From Clostridium sp. Marseille-P2415 (GTDB taxonomy: Bacteria; Bacillota; Clostridia; Lachnospirales; Lachnospiraceae), in the NCBI RefSeq assembly GCF_900155545.1, contig NZ_LT732526.1, forward strand, positions 580,677 to 614,424: 33,748 bases of DNA, read 5' to 3'. Positions 7,261-14,700 of this stretch are shown here, piece after piece (the stretch's first letter is position 1; each line of letters starts with the position of its first letter). The notes under the pieces are model-generated. The model saw only the letters and a list, made by a program, of their open reading frames with translations, was not told the origin of the DNA and ran no database searches. The position numbers and the translations under genes are program-made.

Positions 7261-8616
7261 ATGGAAGAGAAACAATTGAAACGTGCCAGACGGCACGTGA
7301 GCCAGACACAGTTTATTGCATATGGATTTTTTTGCCTGATTATGACGGGAGCGCTTCTTTTGATGCTTCCCATCTCCAGCAGGGATGGGCAGTCTGAGAA
7401 TTTTTTAAACTGCCTGTTTACCGCGACCAGTGCTTCCTGTGTGACCGGGTTGGTAGTCAGGGATACCTGGTCCCAGTGGTCCTTATTCGGACAGCTGGTG
7501 ATTCTGACAATGATACAGATCGGAGGTCTTGGGTTTATCACGGTAGGAGTGTTCATCTCCATTGTCCTGCGGCGAAAGATAGGACTGAAGGAGAGAGGGC
7601 TTTTACAGGAAAGCGTGAATACCCTGCAGATCGGCGGTGTGGTGAGGCTGGCAAAAAGGATTATAAAAGGAACCTGTATCTTTGAAGGGACCGGAGCTGT
7701 TCTTCTGGCAATCCGTTTCATCCCGCAGTATGGGTTCTGGAAGGGTTTGTTTTACGGTATTTTCCACGCCATTTCCGCGTTCTGCAATGCCGGATTTGAT
7801 TTAATGGGAAATCAGAAGCCCTACAGCTCTTTTGTAGCCTATTATGATGACTGGCTGGTGAATCTGGTCATAATGTCCTTGATCATCATTGGAGGCATCG
7901 GTTTTATCGTGTGGGATGATTTGTACCGGAATAAGCTGCATTTCAGAAAATACATGCTTCATACCAAAATCGTTCTGGTGAGTACCGTGACCCTGGTTTT
8001 TGGGGGAGGGTTCCTTTTCTATCTGCTGGAACGAAACAACCTCCTGGTGGGAATGAATGTGAGCGGGCAGATATTGACATCCCTGTTCAGCTCTGTGACG
8101 GCCAGGACAGCCGGTTTTAATACCACCGATACGGCGGCACTGACCGATGGAAGCAAGCTGCTTACCATAATCCTCATGTTCATCGGAGGGAGCCCCGGGT
8201 CAACAGCTGGCGGAATTAAGACGACCACATTGTTTGTCCTCCTTATGTGCGTGTATTCCAATATCAAGCAGACTTATGGAGTCAACATCTTCGGAAGGCG
8301 CCTGGAAGAGGAGGCCATTAAGCGTGCAGGTACCATTTTAACGATCAACCTGTTCCTTGCGCTTACTGCTTCCCTTGTCATTATGGCAATTCAGCCTCTG
8401 GGATTTTCGGACATACTGTTTGAAACGGCATCTGCCATCGGAACAGTAGGAATGACCACAGGCATTACCAGAGATCTTTATTCCGTATCACGGGTGATTA
8501 TTATTATCCTGATGTACAGCGGAAGAATCGGAAGCTTATCGTTTGCCCTGGCATTTGTTCAAAGCCAGCGCAAGGTTCATATAGAACAACCGGTAGAAGC
8601 AATTAATGTAGGTTAG
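7261..8616 (+). CDS. Trk/Ktr-type potassium uptake protein, membrane subunit
   Basis: A 451-residue TrkH/KtrB superfamily channel-like transporter for K+, Na+-coupled in many Ktr systems. The fold shows four membrane-pore-membrane repeats. The pore loops with selectivity-filter glycines can be read as TATSASCVTGLVV, FHAISAFCNAGFDL, SVTARTAGFNTTD and SAIGTVGMTTGIT. The ATG at 7261 has AGAGG about 5 nt upstream. The next gene, 18 nt downstream, encodes the NAD/ATP-binding RCK regulatory subunit, so both form a classical two-component K+ uptake complex. I see no c-di-AMP (ydaO) riboswitch in the 220-nt leader. Size and the single RCK partner suit Ktr better than Proteobacterial Trk. Confidence 0.93.
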   Translation: MEEKQLKRARRHVSQTQFIAYGFFCLIMTGALLLMLPISSRDGQSENFLNCLFTATSASCVTGLVVRDTWSQWSLFGQLVILTMIQIGGLGFITVGVFISIVLRRKIGLKERGLLQESVNTLQIGGVVRLAKRIIKGTCIFEGTGAVLLAIRFIPQYGFWKGLFYGIFHAISAFCNAGFDLMGNQKPYSSFVAYYDDWLVNLVIMSLIIIGGIGFIVWDDLYRNKLHFRKYMLHTKIVLVSTVTLVFGGGFLFYLLERNNLLVGMNVSGQILTSLFSSVTARTAGFNTTDTAALTDGSKLLTIILMFIGGSPGSTAGGIKTTTLFVLLMCVYSNIKQTYGVNIFGRRLEEEAIKRAGTILTINLFLALTASLVIMAIQPLGFSDILFETASAIGTVGMTTGITRDLYSVSRVIIIILMYSGRIGSLSFALAFVQSQRKVHIEQPVEAINVG

Positions 8617-8634
8617 ATAAAAAGGAGTAAAACC

Positions 8635-9288
8635 ATGAAATCAATTTTAATTATTGGACTCGGCCGGTTTGGCCATCATCTTTGCCTTAATATGGCAAGA
8701 CTCGGCAATGATGTCATGATCGTGGATCAGAAGGAGGAATGCCTGGAGGATCTGCTTCCTTATGTTACCAGTGCAAAGATTGGAGATTGTACCAATGAAA
8801 CCGTTTTAAGAAGTCTGGGGATTGCCAATTTCGATTTATGCTTTGTCTGTATCGGGACAAATTTTCAGAGCAGTCTTGAAATTACCAGTCTGGTTAAGGA
8901 ACTGGGAGGCAGGCGTGTGATCAGTAAGGCAAACCGTGATATACATGCAAAGTTCCTGCTGCGCAATGGTGCCGATGAGGTGATTTATCCGGACCGGGAT
9001 ATCGCTGAGAAGCTGGCGGGCCGTTACAGTGCCGATCATGTTTTTGACTACATTGAGCTGACGCCGGAATATTCTATTTATGAGATCCCTCCGCTTCCGG
9101 AATGGGTACACAAGTCGATTAAGGAAGTGGATATCCGGAACCGGTATCATATCAGCGTCCTGGGAATCAAAAGGGAGGGCAGAGCACAGCTTATGCCGCC
9201 TGCGGATTATGTGATCCAGTCCCAGGAGCATTTGATGGTCATTGGAAAAAAAGAGCATATTGAACATATATTAAAAGAGCTTAAGTAG
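8635..9288 (+). CDS. Trk/Ktr potassium system regulatory subunit (RCK protein)
   Basis: A 217-residue cytoplasmic protein that assembles into the gating ring of the K+ transporter encoded just upstream. The Rossmann N-terminal RCK domain (about 1-130) begins with the nucleotide-binding glycine motif IIGLGRFGHHL, followed by an acidic ribose-contact residue in MIVDQKEE. The C-terminal RCK_C domain (about 135-217) ends in HLMVIGKKEHIEHILKEL. One RCK_N/RCK_C pair is the KtrA length; TrkA of enterics has two. The ATG at 8635 is preceded by AAAAGGAG. Family knowledge: ATP/ADP or NAD and, in Firmicutes, often c-di-AMP control such subunits. Confidence 0.93.
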   Translation: MKSILIIGLGRFGHHLCLNMARLGNDVMIVDQKEECLEDLLPYVTSAKIGDCTNETVLRSLGIANFDLCFVCIGTNFQSSLEITSLVKELGGRRVISKANRDIHAKFLLRNGADEVIYPDRDIAEKLAGRYSADHVFDYIELTPEYSIYEIPPLPEWVHKSIKEVDIRNRYHISVLGIKREGRAQLMPPADYVIQSQEHLMVIGKKEHIEHILKELK

Positions 9289-9310
9289 ATAAGAAAGCTT
9301 GGGGATTGTT

Positions 9311-9493
9311 ATGTTTACATGGTTAACGGCCAATGGTCCGACGATTGTTATTGCCCTGATTCTCCTGGTCCTGGTGTATTTTGCGGCCAGAAAGGTTTTA
9401 AAAAATAAAGGAGGCTGCAACTGCGGGCATTGCGGAGGCGGCTGCGGTCATTGCGCCCTTGGGAATAAAAAAGAGAAAGATAAACCGGTATGA
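9311..9493 (+). CDS. FeoB-associated-type Cys-rich small membrane protein
   Basis: A 60-residue protein read from ATG 9311, which has GGGG 6 nt upstream; a TTG at 9299 in the same frame has a weaker site. One membrane segment (about residues 10-27) precedes a basic stretch and the cluster CNCGHCGGGCGHC, with five Cys and two His in 13 residues, and then a Lys-rich tail. This is the layout of the FeoB-associated Cys-rich membrane protein family, usually encoded beside the ferrous iron transporter gene feoB. No feo gene lies in the window; here it follows the potassium transporter by 22 nt and may share its transcript. A metal-handling role is inference. Confidence 0.75.
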   Translation: MFTWLTANGPTIVIALILLVLVYFAARKVLKNKGGCNCGHCGGGCGHCALGNKKEKDKPV

Positions 9494-9500
9494 AACGGGA

Positions 9501-9540
9501 GAAAGCAGCGGCTTTGGGAAGCCGCTGCTTTCCTTTTCTG
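9501..9540 (+). terminator. Terminator between convergent genes
   Basis: Perfect 14-bp stem GAAAGCAGCGGCTT (9501-9514) with its complement at 9519-9532, loop TGGG, followed by a T-rich tail. It ends the potassium operon and may also hinder transcripts from the opposite gene. Confidence 0.85.
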
Positions 9541-9549
9541 ATTTTCTTT

Positions 9550-10575
9550 TTATTTTAAGTCCAGTTTTAAGTCGCCCAATTTTATCCAGCCCATTTTCCT
9601 GAGTATTTCCCCGAATAGAAAGGTGAGCAGAGCAGGAAGCAGGAAGCAGACGAACAAAATTCCAAGCCACATGGAACTGCCGCCCCCCATTGCTGTATAA
9701 ACGCCGATGGGGCCAACCAGCCCGCAGGTACCCATACCGGAGCCGGCAGGGATGTTTTTTAACTGGAATACCATGGTGGCAATGGGACCGGTTATCATGG
9801 AAGTCAAGGTGGGGGCTATCCAGATTTTTGGGTTTTTCACAATGTTCCCCATTTGCAGCATGCTGGTACCCAGGCCCTGGGCCATGAGACCGCCCACCCC
9901 GTTTTCACGGAAGGAAAGGACGGCGAAGCCGATCATCTGTGCACAACAGCCTGCTGTTGCCGCCCCGCCCGCCAGACCGTCAAGGGACAAGGCAATGCAG
10001 ATGGCCGCACTGCTGATGGGCAAGGTGAGGGCGATGCCGATCAGGGCTGATACCAGAATTCCCATGAATAGCGGCTGCAGTTCGGTGGCTGTTTTTACAA
10101 GGGTACCGAACCAATCCATGAAGCCGGCTACCCCGGGCCCTACAAACTGGGCGATGAGGACCCCGGAAATGATGGTCACGCCGGGAGTGACCAGTATGTC
10201 CAGCCGGGTTTCCTTTGAAACGATTTTACCGAGTTCTGTGGCAATGACTGTTGCGGCAAGAGCCCCGACAGGACCGCCCAGGGAATTACCGGCAATTCCA
10301 ACGGTTGCAGCGGAAAACAGGACCAGAGCAGGAGCGTGGAGCGCATAAGCGATCGCAACGCCAAGGGCGGCTCCGGTGGCGCTTTTTGCATAATCCGCAA
10401 TGACATTAAAAATGTTAAGATTGAATTGCTTGCCCAGTGTACCGAAAATGGTTCCGATCAAAAGAGACGCAAAAAGGCCAAATGCCATAGCACCCAATGC
10501 GTCAATGAGATAGGTCTGGACGGTAATTGTGACGTTTTTCCTCTTGAGGAATTCTTTTACGCCGCTTTTTTCCAT
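9550..10575 (-). CDS. Stand-alone PTS-type IIC membrane permease (PTS_EIIC_2 family)
   Basis: Taken from the ATG at 10575, preceded by AAAGGAG about 9 nt upstream; the longer frame to 10611 lacks a site. The 341-residue protein is very hydrophobic with about eight to ten membrane segments. Its pattern (IDALGAMAFGLFASLLIGTIFGTL, LGVAIAYALHAPALVLFSAATVG, and the Gly-rich IPAGSGMGTCGLVGPIGV) fits the PTS_EIIC_2 group, which is annotated as PTS IIC but often lacks IIA and IIB partners. No such partner is encoded nearby, so substrate and phosphorylation are unknown; it may be a facilitator. Monocistronic and convergent with the potassium operon. Confidence 0.75.
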   Translation of the reverse strand: MEKSGVKEFLKRKNVTITVQTYLIDALGAMAFGLFASLLIGTIFGTLGKQFNLNIFNVIADYAKSATGAALGVAIAYALHAPALVLFSAATVGIAGNSLGGPVGALAATVIATELGKIVSKETRLDILVTPGVTIISGVLIAQFVGPGVAGFMDWFGTLVKTATELQPLFMGILVSALIGIALTLPISSAAICIALSLDGLAGGAATAGCCAQMIGFAVLSFRENGVGGLMAQGLGTSMLQMGNIVKNPKIWIAPTLTSMITGPIATMVFQLKNIPAGSGMGTCGLVGPIGVYTAMGGGSSMWLGILFVCFLLPALLTFLFGEILRKMGWIKLGDLKLDLK

Positions 10576-10610
10576 GGTAGAAATCTCCTTTAAATTATTT
10601 GGTGCACACA

Positions 10611-10626
10611 TTTGACCTTTGTCAAA
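10611..10626. promoter_or_regulatory. Perfect 6-4-6 inverted repeat in the IIC leader
   Basis: TTTGAC-CTTT-GTCAAA lies just downstream of the predicted transcription start of the minus-strand IIC gene and 36 nt from its ATG, a position suited to a repressor site. Confidence 0.4.
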
Positions 10627-10639
10627 GCAGTTGCCATGT

Positions 10640-10667
10640 ATTTTATCACATTATTGTTAAATTTCAA
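10640..10667 (-). promoter_or_regulatory. Candidate promoter of the IIC permease gene
   Basis: On the minus strand TTGAAA (10662-10667), 16-nt spacer, TAAAAT (10640-10645). The surrounding stretch 10640-10720 is very AT-rich. Confidence 0.45.
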
Positions 10668-10756
10668 GCTTTTTAAACATGTTTTTAAAAAATTGATAAT
10701 TTTTAAACAATATGTATCATAAAACCACCTGGCCTCTGCTTGACTTTATTTTAAGT

Positions 10757-10767
10757 TTGTGACACAA
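10757..10767. promoter_or_regulatory. Short perfect palindrome upstream of the CobW-family operon
   Basis: TTGTGACACAA (5-1-5) sits 55 nt before the first GTPase gene and overlaps the spacer and -10 region of a possible promoter, TTGACT (10740-10745) with CACAAT (10763-10768). A metal-responsive regulator site is possible but not shown. Confidence 0.3.
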
Positions 10768-10821
10768 TAAGTAGTTGTAGTTTCATGTAAAACTCTGGAA
10801 AGAAAAGAGGTAAGTATTGAT

Positions 10822-11952
10822 ATGACGAAGATTGATATTATCTCCGGCTTCCTTGGAGCTGGAAAAACAACCTTTATTAAGAAGTTACTGCAGGAAGCCA
10901 TTGCCGGAGAGCAGGTTGTCCTGATTGAGAATGAATTTGGTGAGATTGGGATTGACGGAGGGTTTTTAAAGGATGCCGGTATCGAAATACGGGAAATGAA
11001 TTCCGGTTGTATTTGCTGCTCTCTGGTTGGTGATTTCGGAAAATCACTGGAAGAGGTTCTGACAAAATACCATCCGGACCGTGTCATCATTGAGCCATCC
11101 GGAGTGGGCAAATTGTCTGATGTTATGAAGGCCGTTATTGATGTGGCTTCTGAGCTGGAAGTGACCTTAAACAGCGCAGTCACCATTGTGGATGCCCAGA
11201 AATGCAAAATGTACCGGAAGAATTTCGGAGAGTTTTTCAATAATCAGATCGAGAACGCAGGAACGGTTGTATTGAGCCGTACCGATATCGCCCCGGCTGA
11301 CAAGGTAGATCAGGCGGTTCTAATCGTGCGGGAGTTGAATCCCAGGGCTTCTGTTGTAACGACTCCGTGTGAGGAGCTGAGCGGAAAGCAGCTTCTTGAG
11401 ATCATCGGGAAGCCGGATACCATGGCAGAGGAGCTGATGAATGAGGTAAAAGAGCACCATCATCACCATGACCATGAGGAAGGGGAAGCATGCAGCTGCG
11501 GCCATGAGCACCATCACCATGATCATGAGGAAGGGGAAGGCTGCGGCTGCGGCCATGAGCACCATCACCATGATCATGAGGAAGGGGAAGGCTGCGGCTG
11601 CGGCCATGACCACCATCATCATGATCATGATGGGGAATGCGGCTGCGGTCATGACCATGACCACCATGATGCGGATGAGGTATTCAACAGCTGGGGCCTT
11701 GAGAACGTACCGGCCGTGGCCAAAGAAGAGCTGGATAAGATTCTTGATGAGCTGGCCTATGGAGATGGTTTTGGAGATGTTCTCCGTGCAAAGGGCATGA
11801 TCCCGGGTGAGGAAAAAGGCACATGGCTTTACTTTGACTTAGTTCCGGAACAGTACGAAATCCGTGACGGAGCGCCTGAATATACCGGTAAGGTATGCGT
11901 GATCGGAGCGAACTTAAAAGAAGAGGAGCTTAAAAAGGCCTTTGGAAGGTAA
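10822..11952 (+). CDS. COG0523/CobW-family metallochaperone GTPase with tandem His/Cys-rich insert
   Basis: A 376-residue cytoplasmic G3E GTPase. Walker A is GFLGAGKT (residues 9-16); the family metal site CICC is at residues 63-66 in NSGCICCSL; the guanine-specificity motif reads SRTD in place of NKxD. Residues about 211-289 are a low-complexity metal-binding insert built from the unit EHHHHDHEEGEGCGCGH; two exact-length 51-nt copies lie at 11506-11556 and 11557-11607, flanked by a diverged copy on each side. A CobW C-terminal domain follows (about 295-376). Family knowledge: such proteins deliver Zn, Co or other metals. The cobalamin operon is 7 kb away, so the name CobW does not imply that pathway. 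Start supported by a modest AGAGG. Confidence 0.9.
   Translation: MTKIDIISGFLGAGKTTFIKKLLQEAIAGEQVVLIENEFGEIGIDGGFLKDAGIEIREMNSGCICCSLVGDFGKSLEEVLTKYHPDRVIIEPSGVGKLSDVMKAVIDVASELEVTLNSAVTIVDAQKCKMYRKNFGEFFNNQIENAGTVVLSRTDIAPADKVDQAVLIVRELNPRASVVTTPCEELSGKQLLEIIGKPDTMAEELMNEVKEHHHHHDHEEGEACSCGHEHHHHDHEEGEGCGCGHEHHHHDHEEGEGCGCGHDHHHHDHDGECGCGHDHDHHDADEVFNSWGLENVPAVAKEELDKILDELAYGDGFGDVLRAKGMIPGEEKGTWLYFDLVPEQYEIRDGAPEYTGKVCVIGANLKEEELKKAFGR
11453..11660 (+). repeat. In-frame tandem repeat coding for a His/Asp/Cys metal-binding insert
   Basis: A unit of 51 nt (17 codons) is repeated: nearly identical copies at 11506-11556 and 11557-11607, a first copy at about 11452-11505 with one extra His codon and Cys-Ser-Cys, and a shortened last copy from 11608. 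All copies remain in frame and add no stop. Copy number could vary by slippage. Confidence 0.85.
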
Positions 11953-12021
11953 GCAGAATGGAGGGAACCCCTGACAGGGATGCCTATATGCCCTGAGAAA
12001 AAGGGCAGGAAAGAGGAAATC

Positions 12022-12975
12022 ATGAGTAACACGGATACAATGCAAGACGAATTTATGCCGGTGTTCCTTATCAATGGATTTTTGGAATCAGGAAAGACCC
12101 AGTTCCTTCAGTTCACCATGGAGCAGGATTATTTTAAGTCTGATGGGAAATCTCTGTTGATCGTCTGTGAGGACGGAGAAACCGAATATGATATGGAACT
12201 GTTAAAGCGTAACCGGACAGCAGGCGTGTTTATTGAAAGCATAGAGGAACTGAATCTGGACAGGCTTTTGGAACTGGAACTGCTCTATAATCCGGAGCGG
12301 GTTCTGATCGAGTGGAACGGCATGTGGAACTTGGATGAGCTGAAGCTTCCCGATGACTGGAAGATTTATCAGCAGATCACCCTGATCGATATGTCCACCT
12401 TTGATCTCTATGCGGCCAATATGAAACCGCTTCTTTATTCCATGGTGCGCAATTCAGAGATGATTATCTGCAACCGCTGTGACGGAATTGATGATTTATC
12501 CGGCTACCGCCGAACCCTTAAGGCAATGTGCCCCCGTGGTGAGATTGTATTCGAGGATTCCGAGGGAGAAATCAATGAGATCTCCGATGAAGATCTGCCT
12601 TATGACATAAGTGCCGATGTGGTAACCATATCACCGGAGGCTTATGGGATCTGGTACATTGACTGCATGGAAAGAAGGGAACGTTATGAAGGAAAAATCG
12701 TAGAATTTACAGCTATGGTTTTAAAAACTCCTGATTTTCCCCAAAATTACTTTGTGCCGGGACGCATGGCCATGACCTGTTGTGAAGACGATATGACGTT
12801 CCTGGGCTTTGTTACGAAAGCCCGGGAAGCCAGGGACCTTGAAACCAGGCAGTGGGTCCGTGTCAGGGCTAAAATCGCATATGAGTTCTGGAAGGATTAT
12901 GAAGGAGAAGGGCCTGTGCTGTATGCAGAATCGGTCGTGCCCGCACAGCCGGTGAAAGAGATTGTGCAGTTTTAA
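12022..12975 (+). CDS. COG0523-like GTPase fused to a DUF1980/TIGR03943-like C-terminal domain
   Basis: Taken from ATG 12022 with AGAGG upstream; 317 residues. The N-terminal two thirds resemble a degenerate CobW-type GTPase: Walker A NGFLESGKT (residues 18-26), a Walker-B-like RVLIEWNGMW, and ICNRCD as an NKxD-like motif, but the CxCC metal site is missing. The last third (RYEGKIVEFTAMVLKTPDFP, NYFVPGRMAMTCCEDD, WVRVRAKI) resembles the soluble C-terminal OB-like domain of TIGR03943/DUF1980 proteins, normally partnered with UPF0718 permeases. It follows the His-rich GTPase by 69 nt, presumably in one operon, suggesting a paired metal-allocation role (inference). No permease gene is near. Confidence 0.72.
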   Translation: MSNTDTMQDEFMPVFLINGFLESGKTQFLQFTMEQDYFKSDGKSLLIVCEDGETEYDMELLKRNRTAGVFIESIEELNLDRLLELELLYNPERVLIEWNGMWNLDELKLPDDWKIYQQITLIDMSTFDLYAANMKPLLYSMVRNSEMIICNRCDGIDDLSGYRRTLKAMCPRGEIVFEDSEGEINEISDEDLPYDISADVVTISPEAYGIWYIDCMERRERYEGKIVEFTAMVLKTPDFPQNYFVPGRMAMTCCEDDMTFLGFVTKAREARDLETRQWVRVRAKIAYEFWKDYEGEGPVLYAESVVPAQPVKEIVQF

Positions 12976-13019
12976 CGGCAGGAATAGCAGCTTGCGAAAT
13001 AAAATAGTATTTATGGCAT

Positions 13020-13072
13020 AAAAAATGAGCTTTGAAAATGGCTTTTAAGACCATTCAAGGCTCATTTTTTAT
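13020..13072. terminator. Bidirectional terminator between convergent genes
   Basis: AAAAAATGAGC (13020-13030) pairs with GCTCATTTTTT (13060-13070), extended inward by TTGA..ATGG with CCATTCAA. The A-run on one side and T-run on the other let it work on both strands. Confidence 0.85.
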
Positions 13073-13102
13073 ACACTGTTTTTCGTAGAGATGCTCTTTT
13101 AA

Positions 13103-14509
13103 TTACATGGGAGGCACCGGCGTCGGCCGTGCCGGATCAAATACATCAGGAACGTTAAACAGATCACTTAAGCTGTCAGGGTAATAATACATCCGGTAGC
13201 CATCCAAGTTCCGGCGGGCCTGCCGGAAGTGGTCAGGTCCCAATTGCATCCAGGTGGTTTTGCTGGCGTCTACGTTACAGAAATAGCGGAAACCGAGAGC
13301 TTTTAAGTATGTAAAACGTTCGTTATCTTCGGCGTAGGGAGTCCAGCTGCCGATATCACTTCCAAAGGGGAAGAGGATAATATCGGTGGGGCCGATTAAG
13401 GACTCTACGTTTCGTTTCCACTTGTCCGAATCGATCTTAAAATGTTCCATGGAAATCTGTCCCATATTCCGATGGCCCCAGCTGTGGGAGGCCAGTTCCC
13501 AGCCATGGTCTTTTAAAGACTGGGCCACCTTTGCAGCCTGTTCCCGGTCTGCTTCATAGTTGGGATTGGTGTCTTTATAGGACTCGTCCGTCCGGTATCC
13601 AAGGATTCCGTTATAACCGGTAAGTGCCAGGATTCCGCGGGCTCCTTTATAAGAGAAGCCGGGATGGGTCTTTATGAAATTCTCAAGAATCGGCACCAGA
13701 TCATAGTCTCCGACAGAAACACTTCCATCATCCATCTGCATTTCACAGGTGGGGTAACCGTCTTCTCCGATAATGATACGGGTGGCAAATCCATCCCCTT
13801 TCATATATTCGTAATAGCATACATCATCCTGTGACAGGACAAAGGCTTTCTTGCCTTCTGGAAGCATGATATCCCCATATACAAATTTGGGGTTGCCGTT
13901 TTCATCTGTAGTCTCATATGCAAGGTCATGGATTCTCACCAGAACGTATCCCCGGTCATACATGGACTGCATGATTTTAAGAAATTCCGATTTTGTAGTC
14001 ATCATCTGGTTGTAGCCGGCCTGCTTGGAGTCCCCGTCAAAAGCCTTTGACGTATCCATGATAAGGGAATGGAAAAAGATATGGGTGACATCCTGAGGAT
14101 TGATCCGGACCAGGGAACCTTTGGCAGCCTCGTAACTGGCTATGGCAGATGTCACTTCTTCTTTTGCGGCATAACGGGAATCGGATTTGAGCAGTTTAAT
14201 CGCCCCTTCGTAATCGTATTGAACAGCAAGTGCTTCTGCCTGAGAGAGGAGGGATAACAGATTTTGTTCTTCCGTTGGTTTCCCTGTTGCAGCTTCTCCG
14301 TTTGAGGGGGTCTGCGCTTCGCTCTCTGAGGAAATCCCTGCGACAGAAGAGTCAGCGGGCAACAGCCTGTGTTTGAGCTTTTTGTTGATTGCAATGCCGC
14401 ATAAAGCCAAAACGGCAGTAATGAAAATTCCAAGAAGGACAATAACGGTAATCTGCAGCGTGCGGTTTCGGCCTCTGCCAAAATTCCGTTTGCGGAAATG
14501 TTGATTCAT
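13103..14509 (-). CDS. Membrane-anchored polysaccharide deacetylase-like protein with divergent NodB motifs
   Basis: 468 residues, starting at ATG 14509 with GAGGT upstream. A basic N-terminus is followed by one membrane segment (about residues 20-42), then a Ser/Glu/Thr-rich spacer and a short helical region (LLSLLSQAEALAVQYDYEGAIKLL) resembling a TPR-like repeat. The C-terminal 330 residues form a NodB/polysaccharide-deacetylase domain, with HSWGH as the metal-binding His pair. The first motif reads LSQDDV in place of TFDDG, and the later R-x-P-Y/F-G motif reads LFPFGS. Thus the metal ligands appear present while the rest is unusual. Expected site of action is the outer face, on peptidoglycan or wall glycans; activity is uncertain. 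Monocistronic. Confidence 0.8.
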   Translation of the reverse strand: MNQHFRKRNFGRGRNRTLQITVIVLLGIFITAVLALCGIAINKKLKHRLLPADSSVAGISSESEAQTPSNGEAATGKPTEEQNLLSLLSQAEALAVQYDYEGAIKLLKSDSRYAAKEEVTSAIASYEAAKGSLVRINPQDVTHIFFHSLIMDTSKAFDGDSKQAGYNQMMTTKSEFLKIMQSMYDRGYVLVRIHDLAYETTDENGNPKFVYGDIMLPEGKKAFVLSQDDVCYYEYMKGDGFATRIIIGEDGYPTCEMQMDDGSVSVGDYDLVPILENFIKTHPGFSYKGARGILALTGYNGILGYRTDESYKDTNPNYEADREQAAKVAQSLKDHGWELASHSWGHRNMGQISMEHFKIDSDKWKRNVESLIGPTDIILFPFGSDIGSWTPYAEDNERFTYLKALGFRYFCNVDASKTTWMQLGPDHFRQARRNLDGYRMYYYPDSLSDLFNVPDVFDPARPTPVPPM

Positions 14510-14573
14510 AACGTAACCTCATAATTCTGTAATATTGGGGTGGTACCGAAAGGATATCAACCCTCCCCGTACG

Positions 14574-14602
14574 AGTATAGCATACTTTCCGGGAAGATGA
14601 AA
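14574..14602 (-). promoter_or_regulatory. Candidate promoter of the deacetylase-like gene
   Basis: On the minus strand TTTCAT (14597-14602), 17-nt spacer, TATACT (14574-14579), about 65 nt before the start codon. Confidence 0.45.
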
Positions 14603-14700
14603 TCAAAAGGCAGTAAATTTTTTTCTAAAAAATGGCATATGTTTAAGAAACAATCCCATACAATGGTACAAAGGAATTTTTCAGGGGATCGTGTAAAACC

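Noticed and set aside
7152-7721. 189-codon minus-strand frame across the trkH start
   Set aside because: Shadow of the transporter gene; no start signals.
9707-10348. 213-codon open frame on the plus strand over the IIC permease gene
   Set aside because: Opposite-strand shadow; composition is Pro/Met/Arg-rich low complexity and the minus-strand frame has a start site, membrane pattern and promoter.
11453-11660. Regularly spaced repeat resembling a CRISPR array
   Set aside because: Units are directly adjacent with no unique spacers, and are in frame within a CobW-family gene.
11320-11667. Met/Ala-rich minus-strand frame opposite the His-rich insert
   Set aside because: Created by the tandem repeat read backwards; not a protein gene.
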